The notes below the pieces were generated by a model that was not told the DNA's origin, did not search any database, and was given only the letters and a program-made list of their open reading frames with translations. Positions 54,361 to 63,386 of a stretch of DNA of 64,000 nt are shown here, piece after piece. The translations under genes were made by a program, and so were the position numbers. The DNA is from Selenomonadaceae bacterium (GTDB lineage Bacteria > Bacillota > Negativicutes > Selenomonadales > Selenomonadaceae): NCBI GenBank assembly GCA_017614505.1, contig JAGABT010000014.1, positions 62,001-126,000 on the forward strand, in the 5' to 3' direction. Positions within the stretch are counted from its first letter, which is position 1. Each line of letters opens with the position of its first letter.

Positions 54361-56937
54361 TCAGCTGACGAAGCGGGCGGTGCTGCCGGTCTTGGTTTTA
54401 GTGACTTCCAGACGCACTGGAACGCGATTTTTGATGGCGTCGACGTGGGAAATGATACCGACTAGCCTGCCGCCTTCCTGCAAATCCATCAGCGCGCTCA
54501 TGGCAACGTCAAGCGTTTCGCTGTCGAGGGAGCCAAAGCCTTCGTCGATAAAAATCGTGTCGAGCTTGATACCGCCGGCAGTATTTTTGACGACCGCCGC
54601 CAGTCCCAGCGCGAGGCTTAGAGACGCCAGGAAAGATTCGCCGCCGGACAGGGTTTCTATGGCGCGGGCGGTGCCGTTGTAGGCGTCGATAATTTCAAGG
54701 TTGAGCCCTTCGAGTTTGCGGCGCGTCATGGCATTTTTTTCGCCGCGAAAACTGTAGCGTCCGCCGCTCATTCGTTCGAGGCGCTCATTGGCTTCAGAAA
54801 TTACGTCGCTGAAAATTGCGTCGAGGTAGTAGCGCTGGAAAGTCAGCTTTGAACGCGTACCGTTGGCAACTTCGGAGAGCCTGTTCCAGATTTGGAAATT
54901 TTTCTCGGCGGCGGAAAGTTGGGCGGAAAGTTCAGCGAGGCGGCGGGAAATTTCAATGAGGCGGCTGAGATTATTTTCCAGCGTGGCGGTTTGAGCGACG
55001 GCTTTGTTGAAGGCATCCTGCGCGAGATTTTTTTGAAGTGACAGCGCGGCGAGGTCGGGCTTAACTTTATCGGCGACGGCGGCAGCAGCGTCATGGAGAT
55101 TTTTTTCAGCGGACTGAAGTTTACCGGCGCAGGAGGCATTCCTGTTGCTAAGGAGCTGGAAATTTTTCTGCGCGGCGTTCCAGCTGGCGTCGAGATTTTT
55201 TTTGAGATTTTGTTTAGCGCGGAGGTCGGCGGAAATTTTCTGCGGATTGTCAAGGTATTGCGGAAGAATCTGGCTGGCGGTGGCTGTGACGATACCGCGA
55301 AGATTTTCAGCGGCGCGCGTTTTAGCCTGCAAATCTTTTTCGGCAGCGGCGGCGTTATCTGTAAGCTGCGCAGTGAGTTCCTGCCCGCGCAACAGCCTTT
55401 CGCGGCAGTCTTTCAATTCGTCAGCGCGTTTTTTAGCGTCGTCGAAAATTTTCTTCGCCTCGGCGACGTTCAAAGTCACGGCGATTTTTGCAAGAATTTC
55501 GCGCTGGGATTCGAGATTCGCGCTGATTTTGGCGAGGGAATTACTGGCGGCGGTGAAATCCTGCTCGGCGTCTTTAATTTCTTCGTCGGTGGGGATAGTT
55601 TCCTCGGTGAAGGCGGGCGACGGGTGATGAATGGAGCCGCAAACGGGGCAGGGTTCACCGTCTTTGAGTGTCTGCGCCATTTTGGCGGCGGTACAAAGTT
55701 TCTGCAGAGTTTGGAGGCGGTCGAGTTTAATTTTCGCGGCGTTGAAAATTTTTTGAGCCTGCGCCCAATCCCTTTCGAGCCGCGCGATTTTATCAAGACA
55801 ATCCTGCCGCGCCTGCGAATCTTTCAGTTTCTGCGCTGCGGTAACAAAATCCGCATCGGCGCCGCGCAGATTTTCTTCCTGACGTTTCAAATTTTCGAGG
55901 CGTTTTTCGTAATTTTTAACGTCGGCTTTAAGGCGGTTCAAATTTTCCTGCGCGCTGCGTTCATTTTTTTCAGCGGCGGCAAGCTTACTTTTCTGCCGGT
56001 CGAGTTCGGCGAGGGCGTCGCTGATTTTCTGAATTTCGGCAATTTCGACTTCGAGCGCGCGGCGGGTGGAATCTTCGGCGTTGCGGGCGTCGTACTCGGT
56101 CTTAGCGGCGTTGAACTCGGCGGAAACTTTTTCGAGTTCGGCTTGAGCGGCGCGCAGATTATTTTCAGCGGTCGCGCGGGCGTCGAACTGGGCGTTGAGG
56201 CGTTCACCGGCGGTTAATTTTTCAACGGCGCTGTTCAAATCGGTCTCACGCTGAGCGAGAATTTTTTTAGCGGCGGCGAGATTTTCCGCCAGAATTTTCG
56301 CGTCGAGGCTGCCAAATTCGCGGGAGCTGTCAGCCAAAATTTTGTGCTGCGCGGAAAGTTCATCGCAGATTTTCTTAGCAGCGCCTGCCTTATCCTTGAG
56401 CCGGCTTTCAATCAGCGCGTAAAAATCGGCGTCGAAAATGGTGCTGAGCACGTCGCCGCGTTCACGAGCATTCGCCGTGAGAAATTTTCTGAAGTTGCCC
56501 TGCGGAAGTACGACAACTTGGCGGAACTGCTTAATTTCAAAGCCGAGAATATCCTTAACGCGTTCGTCAACCTCGGCGTAGCTGGCGGTTAAAAGTCTGC
56601 CGTTCAGAAAAAGTTCAGCGGCGCGCTTAGTCTTAGCGTCAAGGGCGGGGCGGCGGCAGACGGTGTAAAATCTGTCGTCGATGGCAAATTCAAATTCGAC
56701 TTCGGTAACGGCGCTGGGTGAAGCCTGCGTCGCGCGGAGCATTTTGTCATTGCGTTCGCCGCCGGAACTGTCGCCGTAAAGCGCGTAGCAAATCGCGTCA
56801 AGAATCGAAGTCTTACCGGCGCCGGTTTCGCCGTGAATCAGAAAAAAATTTTCGCCGCCTAGTCCCTTGTCGAAGTCCAGCTCAATTGTTCTGGCGTAGG
56901 GACCGAATGCCGTCATTTTCAGTTTGACTGGTCGCAA
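54361..56937 (-). CDS. sbcC: SbcC-like SMC-family exonuclease subunit
   Basis: The protein has 858 residues. The N-terminus (RPVKLKMTAFGPYARTIELD) has Walker A GETGAGKTS at 36-44. Two long coiled-coil arms are rich in Ala, Lys and Asn and joined at a zinc hook (CPVCG, near 430). The C-terminus has the ABC signature LSGGESFLASLSLALGLA and Walker B DTIFIDEGFGSLD. SbcC with SbcD processes hairpins and DNA ends. The start is TTG at 56937, with AGGAGG upstream; the longer frame opposite rpmB is rejected. No sbcD is next to it, so the nuclease partner must lie elsewhere. Confidence 0.93.
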   Translation of the reverse strand: MRPVKLKMTAFGPYARTIELDFDKGLGGENFFLIHGETGAGKTSILDAICYALYGDSSGGERNDKMLRATQASPSAVTEVEFEFAIDDRFYTVCRRPALDAKTKRAAELFLNGRLLTASYAEVDERVKDILGFEIKQFRQVVVLPQGNFRKFLTANARERGDVLSTIFDADFYALIESRLKDKAGAAKKICDELSAQHKILADSSREFGSLDAKILAENLAAAKKILAQRETDLNSAVEKLTAGERLNAQFDARATAENNLRAAQAELEKVSAEFNAAKTEYDARNAEDSTRRALEVEIAEIQKISDALAELDRQKSKLAAAEKNERSAQENLNRLKADVKNYEKRLENLKRQEENLRGADADFVTAAQKLKDSQARQDCLDKIARLERDWAQAQKIFNAAKIKLDRLQTLQKLCTAAKMAQTLKDGEPCPVCGSIHHPSPAFTEETIPTDEEIKDAEQDFTAASNSLAKISANLESQREILAKIAVTLNVAEAKKIFDDAKKRADELKDCRERLLRGQELTAQLTDNAAAAEKDLQAKTRAAENLRGIVTATASQILPQYLDNPQKISADLRAKQNLKKNLDASWNAAQKNFQLLSNRNASCAGKLQSAEKNLHDAAAAVADKVKPDLAALSLQKNLAQDAFNKAVAQTATLENNLSRLIEISRRLAELSAQLSAAEKNFQIWNRLSEVANGTRSKLTFQRYYLDAIFSDVISEANERLERMSGGRYSFRGEKNAMTRRKLEGLNLEIIDAYNGTARAIETLSGGESFLASLSLALGLAAVVKNTAGGIKLDTIFIDEGFGSLDSETLDVAMSALMDLQEGGRLVGIISHVDAIKNRVPVRLEVTKTKTGSTARFVS

Positions 56938-56962
56938 AATTATTCCTCCTGTAAAAAAAAAT

Positions 56963-56991
56963 TTGCAAATTGGAAAATCCTGTGCTACAAT
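56963..56991 (+). promoter_or_regulatory. Promoter for rpmB
   Basis: TTGCAA (56963-56968), a 17-base spacer and TACAAT (56986-56991) lie 33 bases before the rpmB ATG. Confidence 0.7.
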
Positions 56992-57024
56992 ATCTAAGTT
57001 GTTTTTTGAAGGGAGTGAAATTTC

Positions 57025-57216
57025 ATGTCCGCTTATTGCGAGATTTGCCATAAAGGTACCATGTCGGGAATGAACGTGAGCCATTCGCATTTGAAGACGA
57101 AGCGCAAGTGGAAGCCGAATATTCAGCGCGTGCGCGCGGTTGTCGACGGCGAAATCAAGCGCGTCAACGTCTGCACTCGCTGCCTCCGCTCTGGTAAGGT
57201 CAATCGTGCGATTTAA
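57025..57216 (+). CDS. rpmB: Ribosomal protein L28, zinc-type (four cysteines)
   Basis: The 63 residues are a full L28. Two CxxC pairs (CEIC near the start and CTRC near the end) mark the zinc-binding C+ form. The core reads MNVSHSHLKTKRKWKPNIQR. GAAGGGAGTG precedes the ATG. It is a monocistronic unit with a promoter at 56963-56991 and a terminator at 57233-57275. Confidence 0.97.
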   Translation: MSAYCEICHKGTMSGMNVSHSHLKTKRKWKPNIQRVRAVVDGEIKRVNVCTRCLRSGKVNRAI

Positions 57217-57232
57217 ACCCATAACGTTCCCG

Positions 57233-57275
57233 AAAAAAAATCCCTCGGTCACAAAGCGTGGCTGAGGATTTTTTG
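57233..57275 (+). terminator. Bidirectional terminator between rpmB and the DUF4127 gene
   Basis: A 10-bp stem (57243-57252 with 57258-57267, two G-U pairs) is flanked by A residues on the left and T residues on the right, so it can serve rpmB and the convergent minus-strand operon. Confidence 0.85.
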
Positions 57276-57277
57276 TT

Positions 57278-58873
57278 TTAGTGCAAATTTATGCGCGCCT
57301 CGAACATGCGGTTCCACGGAAATTCGACGTGCAGTTTCGGAATGATCCCGAGTTCCGGCAGATTTTTATGCAAAAACTCCAGCAGCAGCTGACTGCTCCA
57401 ATCCGCCGCAGAATATTTTTTATCGCCGAGCAATTCGTAAAAACCGTCGCCATTGAGCCATTTCAGCTGCGCCGCAACGTCCTGCCGAATGTTCGACTGG
57501 TACGCCCAATCGTCAAGGTAGCGCGTCAGCAAAAGTTTCTGCCGGTCTTTTTCAGAAGTTTTGAGCGCCAAAATTCCTTCGCCGAGCGCAAAACCTGTAG
57601 AGTTCGTGGCGGTATTCCAGCCGGCGTAGGCGTAGAGTTTGAAAAGCAGTCCGCGATTTTTGAGCTGTTCCATGAGCGCGTTATCGGCGCCGTTCGCGTA
57701 GGCAACGTCCGCAACCGCAACTTTTTTGCCGCCGCTCACGTAACTTTCCACGAGATTGGCGAAAAGGTCAGTACCGGCGCGCGGGCGAATGCTGTTAGTT
57801 TTCTGGTTAGCCTCGCGCGTACTGCCCTCAAGGTTCGTGTTCACCGCCAGAATAAAATCCGCGCCTTCGGCAAATTCGGAACGCTTAGCGCCAACCGCCA
57901 GCAGTTCCGCGCCAATCGAATCGTTCAGCGACTCGTCGGAATAAGCCGGAATTGTCTCGCCGCCGGTGCCAAAATTGTACTCGATGAAAACCGTCGGCGC
58001 GCTCTTCGTGTAGTCGTTGACGGCGCGCGTTAAAAGCATGAGTCCGACTTCGTCGATACCGGCGATAGTCTGATATTTATTTTTTTCGACGCCCGCGCCG
58101 TAGACTGCCAGCTTCCTGCCTTCCATGTGCGTCTGCGAAAATGGAGCGTTATCGTCACGTCCGAGCAGCAGGCAGTCGAAAACATTTTCCTTCGCCATGT
58201 CGATAAGTTTTTCATTTGCCGCGAAATTTTTTTCACGCCTCCTGCTCCAGTCGTCGAAGGCTCGCGCAGGAATCAGTTTGCGCAGGAAATTAATTTCCTT
58301 GGTTTCGCGCTGCGTCAGACCTTCCAGCTCGAATTTGTCCTTTAGCGCGGTGTAGCGGAAAATATTGGCGCCGTAGTTGCGGTAATAATCGGGCTCGCCG
58401 TAGCCGGAGGCAACGCCAGTGCGCGGCGTCCGCATAACCGAGCCGAAAACGTAAATCGGCAGTTTTTTATGGCGCTGGCGAAATTCCCTGAAAAGTTCCG
58501 CGCGCTCAAGGATAATCTGCCTGTCGTAATTGTGCTTGCGCGAGGCAACGAGACTGCCGTAGAGCAGGGCGTCGGACGAAACTACCGCCGCACGCACGTC
58601 GCTTTTAACGTTCCTGTCGAGCCATTCCCAGAGCCTGTCGGGGTTGCCGAAATCGTCACGGCTGCCCAAAAGTTCCTTCGGCGGCACGATAATTTTGTAG
58701 CCCGCCTTTTCAACGACGGCAACGGTCTGCTCGTCGGAAATGGGGCGGTTGTCATGCGGAATGTAGAGAATTTTTACCGGCTCAATTTTTCGTTTAGCTT
58801 CGGCGTCGGGCGCCGCTGCCAAAATTCCAATGAGGCTCAGCGCGACGCCCAAAAATTTCAACGCCTTCTTCAA
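57278..58873 (-). CDS. DUF4127 family exported protein
   Basis: The protein has 531 residues from TTG 58873 (AGGAGG upstream, inside the gap after the DUF2225 gene). A signal peptide (residues 1-25, ending PDAEA) is followed by the DUF4127 pattern: ILYIPHDNRPISDEQTVAVV, SSDALLYGSLVASRKH, CLLLGRDDNAPFSQTHMEG, and a Gly/Asn-rich region (AYAGWNTATNSTGFALGEGI). Its function is unknown. It is the last gene of a five-gene run containing alpha-glucan enzymes, so an envelope or polysaccharide role is possible. Confidence 0.85.
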   Translation of the reverse strand: MKKALKFLGVALSLIGILAAAPDAEAKRKIEPVKILYIPHDNRPISDEQTVAVVEKAGYKIIVPPKELLGSRDDFGNPDRLWEWLDRNVKSDVRAAVVSSDALLYGSLVASRKHNYDRQIILERAELFREFRQRHKKLPIYVFGSVMRTPRTGVASGYGEPDYYRNYGANIFRYTALKDKFELEGLTQRETKEINFLRKLIPARAFDDWSRRREKNFAANEKLIDMAKENVFDCLLLGRDDNAPFSQTHMEGRKLAVYGAGVEKNKYQTIAGIDEVGLMLLTRAVNDYTKSAPTVFIEYNFGTGGETIPAYSDESLNDSIGAELLAVGAKRSEFAEGADFILAVNTNLEGSTREANQKTNSIRPRAGTDLFANLVESYVSGGKKVAVADVAYANGADNALMEQLKNRGLLFKLYAYAGWNTATNSTGFALGEGILALKTSEKDRQKLLLTRYLDDWAYQSNIRQDVAAQLKWLNGDGFYELLGDKKYSAADWSSQLLLEFLHKNLPELGIIPKLHVEFPWNRMFEARINLH

Positions 58874-58890
58874 AAATATTCCTCCTGCCA

Positions 58891-59571
58891 CTAGCGGGAC
58901 TTTTTCGACGCGCGTACGTCGCCCCACAAATCCCGCGCCTTATCGTAAACCCGCGGCTCGCGGCTGCGCAAATCCTGATCGCTGATTATTCGCGAAAGAT
59001 ACTGCGTACACTTGTCCAAAAGCCCCAGCCGGTAGTAAATCGCGCCGATGACGTACAAAACGCTGCCGTCGCTCATGCCGTCGACGGGGTAGCGCTCCGT
59101 ACTCAGCGAGCGGTCGTAAAATTCCGCCGCCTTGAGCATGTATTCCCGTTCCTTTTCGTGGTCGTCGTTGAATCGGTACATCCACGCCAGATTCAAATTC
59201 AGCGTTGCGCGCCGGCACGGCGAACCGTTAATCAAATCCTGATACGCAATCGCCAGCTGGTACGAGGCTACGGCGTCTGGAAAAGTGCGCGTCTCGGAAA
59301 ATTCTATGTCGAAATTCTTGCTGTGCAGGAAATTCCAAATCGCCTCCCGCTGCTTTTTCGGAAGTGCCGAAGTGAAAGTTTTTTCTTCCGCCGCGAAGCC
59401 GCAGTTTTCGCAAATCCAGATTTTGTAGTAGTAAGGATTGAAATTTTTGTAGTGGACGCACAAATCCTCGTCGCGCTTTTCGACGACCAGCCGCGACCGA
59501 GTTTTGACGACGCGCGTTTTTTCGTAGCAAATTGGACAAATTTTCTCAACCACGAAAGTATAATCGACCAT
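58891..59571 (-). CDS. DUF2225 family protein
   Basis: The 226 residues begin with a zinc-binding region (KICPICYEKT, then ICENCGFAAEEKTF) and continue with helical TPR-like repeats (ATLNLNLAWMYRFNDDHEKE, SVLYVIGAIYYRLGLLDKCT). DUF2225 is common in Firmicutes and lacks a defined role. It follows the GH13-GH77 gene by 19 bases. Confidence 0.88.
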   Translation of the reverse strand: MVDYTFVVEKICPICYEKTRVVKTRSRLVVEKRDEDLCVHYKNFNPYYYKIWICENCGFAAEEKTFTSALPKKQREAIWNFLHSKNFDIEFSETRTFPDAVASYQLAIAYQDLINGSPCRRATLNLNLAWMYRFNDDHEKEREYMLKAAEFYDRSLSTERYPVDGMSDGSVLYVIGAIYYRLGLLDKCTQYLSRIISDQDLRSREPRVYDKARDLWGDVRASKKSR

Positions 59572-59590
59572 TCAAAGGACTCCCTTGATT

Positions 59591-62500
59591 TTACCGCAGA
59601 TACTTTTTGCAAAGCGCCTTGAGCTTACCTGCGTCCGCCTCCAGCTGATAATCCGGCTTCAAACGCCAGCCCCAGTTCGTACCGACCGTGCCAGGCGTAT
59701 TCATTCTGGCGCGGCTGTCAAGTTTCAGCACGTCCTGCATTGGAACAATCGCAAATCTTGAATCGGACGCGTAAACGAACTCGATAAGTTTCTGGCAAAC
59801 ATCGTCGGGGCGTCGGGCGTCAGCGCCGAGGAGCGCGGCTATCGTCGGCTTGCTGAGGTTATCCACGTCTTCCATGAACCAGCCAACCGCCGTGTTGTTA
59901 TCGTGCGTGCCGGTATAAGCCACGCTGTTTTCCGGCGCCACAAAGCCAATGCGCCCGTCCTCATTGAACTTAAGCTCGAACTGCAGAATTTTCATTCCCG
60001 GGAAGCCGCAATCCTGCCGCAGCTGTTCCACTTCGCTCGTGATAAAGCCCAAATCCTCCGCCACGATATGCGCGTCGCCAATTTCCTTTTTAATTTCGTC
60101 GAAGAACGGCTTGCCTGGACCTTTGAGCCACTGCCCGTTAATCGCATTTTCCTCGTCGGCGTCAACTTCCCAGTACGCCTCGAACCCGCGGAAATGGTCA
60201 ATGCGCACAATGTCAACCTGCTCGTACAGCCGCCGGAACCGCAACTTCCACCACGAATATTTTTCCGCCTTCATTTCGTCCCAGTCGTACTGCGGGTTGC
60301 CCCAGAGCTGTCCTGTCGGGCTGAAATAATCCGGCGGTACGCCTGCAACTTTTTCCGGCCGCCCTTCCTCGTCCAGCTTGAACAGTTTCTGATTCGCCCA
60401 CGCGTCCGCGCTGTCTGCTGAAACGAATATCGGCATGTCGCCCAGAATCTGTACGCCGCGTTCCTGCGCATAACGGTGAAGTTTCTGCCACTGCGTATCG
60501 AAAATGTACTGCTCGAACTCCACGTACAGAATTTCATCCGCCAGCTTTTTCCGCAAATCCGCCAGCGTTTTCTCCTCGCGCTGCTTAATTTCCGCGTCCC
60601 ATTCCGTCCAGCTCGAATCGTTATTTTTCTGCTTGAGCGCCGCGAACAGCGAGTAATCTTCCAGCCAGTAAGATTCTTTCGCGCAGAATTGCTCAAAATC
60701 CGCCTTCAAACTTTCGTCCGCCGCCAGCTTTGCTTTGAAGTTTTTGAACGCGACCTTCAGCGTCGCCGACTTCATCGCTATCACGCGCTCAAATTCAATG
60801 ACCGTCGTATTTGCTGACTGTTTCGGGATTTTTATATCCGCCTCCGCCAGCAAGCCCTGCGCGATTAAATCGTCCAGCGAGATCATCATCGGGTTGCCCG
60901 CGAACGCCGACGGCGACTGGTACGGCGAATAGCCGAATCCCACGGGGTTGAGCGGCAGTATCTGCCAGATTGTCTGCCCCGCCGCCTTGAGGTAGTCAAT
61001 GAACGTGAATGCCTCGCGCCCGAAATCGCCAATCCCGTACTTCGACGGCAGGCTGGTCGGGTGCAGTAAAATTCCTGCGCGCCGGTCGTAATTCTGCTTC
61101 TTCGGATAATGGTGCAGCAAAATTCCTTCCAGCGGCTCCAGTTTGAAATTCACCCGCCCGCGCGTTACGGGGTACTGACGCTGAGGATTTTTCTCGTCAA
61201 GGGCGTCAACAAAAACGCCGCTGGCAAAATCGCTCACGTCGAAGGAAACTTCCCGCGCCTCGTAGCGAGACCGATTGAACGCCGCCAGGAACGCGTCATT
61301 CTTCGCGTCGTTGTCGAAAACGTCCCGCCCGTTGCGAATAACCCGCGCGTAGGCAAAAATGTCGTCGTAGGAAGGCAGCGGCAGAAATTCGCCCGTCTGC
61401 AAAACCAGATTCTCGTTGCGAAGCGCGATATATTTTTTGTACGTCTCGAAAAGTTCCTTATCGCCGCCGCCCCACGGGTACGGTCTGCGATTAGTCGGGT
61501 CTTTGAAGCCCTGCATTCCGAGTTCGTCGCCGTAATACACGCAGGGAACGCCAGGATAAGTCATCTGCCAGAGTGCCGCCATTTTCAGCCGCGCCTTGCC
61601 GAGCCTTTCGCCTTCTGCATCCAGCCGGTACCGCGCCTGCTCAATCGCCGGCATTCTGTCGTAGTACGGCGCCTCGCCGAAAACTGTCATCGGACGCATA
61701 ATGTCATGGCTCGACAGCAGATTCATCATGGCGTAGAAATTTTCCTTCGGATAATTTTCGCGCAGGCTTTCCATTCGACGCATGCAGAGCCGCCCGTCAA
61801 TTTTTCCCAGAATGAAATCGAACAAATGCGCGCGCCACGGATAATTCATCGCCGAGTCCATTTCACAGCCGCAAAGATACTGCCTCTGCACGCCGTAAGC
61901 GACTTTGTTCGACGCGTCTTCCCAGACCTCGCCAATCAGCACGGCATCAGGATTAGTTTTCTTAATCTCGGCGTAAAACAGCTGCGAAAATTCCGGCGGC
62001 AGTTCATCAATCACGTCAAGCCGCCAGCCCATAATCCCTTCGCGCATCCAGTGGTGCAGAACGCTGTCGCTGTCACGAATTATAAAATCCATGTATGACG
62101 GCGTATCTTCGCGCACATTCGGCAGCGTCGGGAAATTCCACCAGCTCTCGTAATCGTGCGGATAATTTCTGAAACTGTACCACTCGTAGTACGGCGATTC
62201 TCTGGACTGGTACGCGCCGACGGAATTGTATTCGCCCGCCGAGTTGAAATAAATGCTGTTGCTGCCGGTGTGGCTGAAAACGCCGTCGATAATTATGTTG
62301 ATACCTTTTTCGTGCGCCGCGTCGAGCAGGTGTCTGAAATCTTCGTTCGTGCCGAGAATCGGGTCAACCTTGTGGTAATCGCCGGTATCGTAGTGGTGGT
62401 TGCTCTCGGACTCGAAGACGGGATTGAAATAAATGGCGGAAATTCCGAGTTCCTTCAGATAATCCAGTTTGCTCTCGATACCGCGAAAGTTCCCGCCATA

Positions 62501-63067
62501 AAAATCGTAGGCGACAATCTCGGTGGTGTCAACGTCCTTGTAGTAGCAGGGCTCGTCCTGCCAGCTGGCGTGGTAAACGGCGCGGCGCTTCTCGATAATT
62601 TCATTGCCCGCGCGACAGAATCTGTCAGGGAAAATCTGGTACATGACTGCATGCTTGAACCAGTCGGGAGTTTTGGCGCCTTTCTGGTAGACGGTAATCT
62701 GGAACGCGGGCGGCGCGTAATCCGTGTAAAGCTGCCCGATACCGCCGAGCTGTTCGGGATTGTTGCCGTAGTAGTACGTGCGGTCGGCGGTGACGATTAT
62801 GAAGTAGTACCAGATAAGCCCGCCTTTTTCCGGCATGGTAACTTCGAGCGAATAAAATTTTTCGTAGGACTTTTCGGAGTCGCGCGTAGTGAGGTTGGAC
62901 CATTTTTCGCCGGCGCCGTCCGACCACGTGTGCAAGAGAACCTGCCGAACAATTTCGTTAGTTTTAATGCGGATACCGAGGCGAACATGACTGCCGGCCT
63001 CAGCCGCGCCGACCGTCGAACGGTAATAAATATTTTGCGAATTGTGCTCGACGTTACTGTTGTCCAT
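59591..63067 (-). CDS. GH13 alpha-glucan hydrolase fused to GH77 4-alpha-glucanotransferase
   Basis: The protein has 1158 residues. About 1-120 is an N-terminal carbohydrate-binding fold, about 130-580 a GH13 barrel with nucleophile in GWRLDVIDELP (near 351), acid/base in GEVWEDA (near 379) and the third acid in SSHDIMRP (near 455). About 660-1158 is a GH77 disproportionating enzyme with VRIDHFRGFEAYW (near 956), AEDLG and GTHDNNT. The N-terminal half resembles neopullulanase or maltogenic amylase; the second half is MalQ. In one chain it can shorten and re-link maltodextrins during glycogen or starch use. GGAGATGG precedes ATG. No signal peptide, so it is cytoplasmic. Confidence 0.94.
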   Translation of the reverse strand: MDNSNVEHNSQNIYYRSTVGAAEAGSHVRLGIRIKTNEIVRQVLLHTWSDGAGEKWSNLTTRDSEKSYEKFYSLEVTMPEKGGLIWYYFIIVTADRTYYYGNNPEQLGGIGQLYTDYAPPAFQITVYQKGAKTPDWFKHAVMYQIFPDRFCRAGNEIIEKRRAVYHASWQDEPCYYKDVDTTEIVAYDFYGGNFRGIESKLDYLKELGISAIYFNPVFESESNHHYDTGDYHKVDPILGTNEDFRHLLDAAHEKGINIIIDGVFSHTGSNSIYFNSAGEYNSVGAYQSRESPYYEWYSFRNYPHDYESWWNFPTLPNVREDTPSYMDFIIRDSDSVLHHWMREGIMGWRLDVIDELPPEFSQLFYAEIKKTNPDAVLIGEVWEDASNKVAYGVQRQYLCGCEMDSAMNYPWRAHLFDFILGKIDGRLCMRRMESLRENYPKENFYAMMNLLSSHDIMRPMTVFGEAPYYDRMPAIEQARYRLDAEGERLGKARLKMAALWQMTYPGVPCVYYGDELGMQGFKDPTNRRPYPWGGGDKELFETYKKYIALRNENLVLQTGEFLPLPSYDDIFAYARVIRNGRDVFDNDAKNDAFLAAFNRSRYEAREVSFDVSDFASGVFVDALDEKNPQRQYPVTRGRVNFKLEPLEGILLHHYPKKQNYDRRAGILLHPTSLPSKYGIGDFGREAFTFIDYLKAAGQTIWQILPLNPVGFGYSPYQSPSAFAGNPMMISLDDLIAQGLLAEADIKIPKQSANTTVIEFERVIAMKSATLKVAFKNFKAKLAADESLKADFEQFCAKESYWLEDYSLFAALKQKNNDSSWTEWDAEIKQREEKTLADLRKKLADEILYVEFEQYIFDTQWQKLHRYAQERGVQILGDMPIFVSADSADAWANQKLFKLDEEGRPEKVAGVPPDYFSPTGQLWGNPQYDWDEMKAEKYSWWKLRFRRLYEQVDIVRIDHFRGFEAYWEVDADEENAINGQWLKGPGKPFFDEIKKEIGDAHIVAEDLGFITSEVEQLRQDCGFPGMKILQFELKFNEDGRIGFVAPENSVAYTGTHDNNTAVGWFMEDVDNLSKPTIAALLGADARRPDDVCQKLIEFVYASDSRFAIVPMQDVLKLDSRARMNTPGTVGTNWGWRLKPDYQLEADAGKLKALCKKYLR

Positions 63068-63085
63068 AAAACCATCTCCTAAAAT

Positions 63086-63376
63086 TTAATCGTGCGAGTA
63101 CTCGTCGAAAGTTTTCAGCACGTTCAGCGCGTACTGCAGGTTGACAAATTCTTTCCAGGCGTTGGGGTCGTACACGCGGAAGGCGTTCTGGATTTGCGGA
63201 ATGAGAATTGTACACGCCCTGCGAATATCGTCGACGACGGGGTAATCCAGCGGCAGAATTTTCGGCATCTCCGCCAGCAGGTGATAATCCAGCCACTCTT
63301 TGGCGTAGGGCGCCTCGTTTTTCATAATCGCAACCACGGCTAAATCGTACAGGAACAAATTTTTATCAACTGCCAT
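63086..63376 (-). pseudogene. Probable internally deleted glycosyltransferase 92-like gene
   Basis: The 96 residues read as two joined parts. The first about 35 (LFLYDLAVVAIMKNEAPYAK, then EWLDYHLL) match the start of GT92/DUF23 glycosyltransferases. The remaining about 60 (MPKILPLDYPVVDDIRRACT onward) resemble the C-terminal domain of the next gene (LPEILRLKYPAAENIRRACI). The transferase core between them is missing. It may be an in-frame deletion derivative, or a small real protein built from these ends. Confidence 0.6.
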
Positions 63377-63386
63377 GAATTTTCCC

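Noticed and set aside
61109-62098. Long open frame opposite the GH13 domain (329 codons)
   Set aside because: A shadow of the conserved GH13 coding sequence, with no domain or Shine-Dalgarno of its own.
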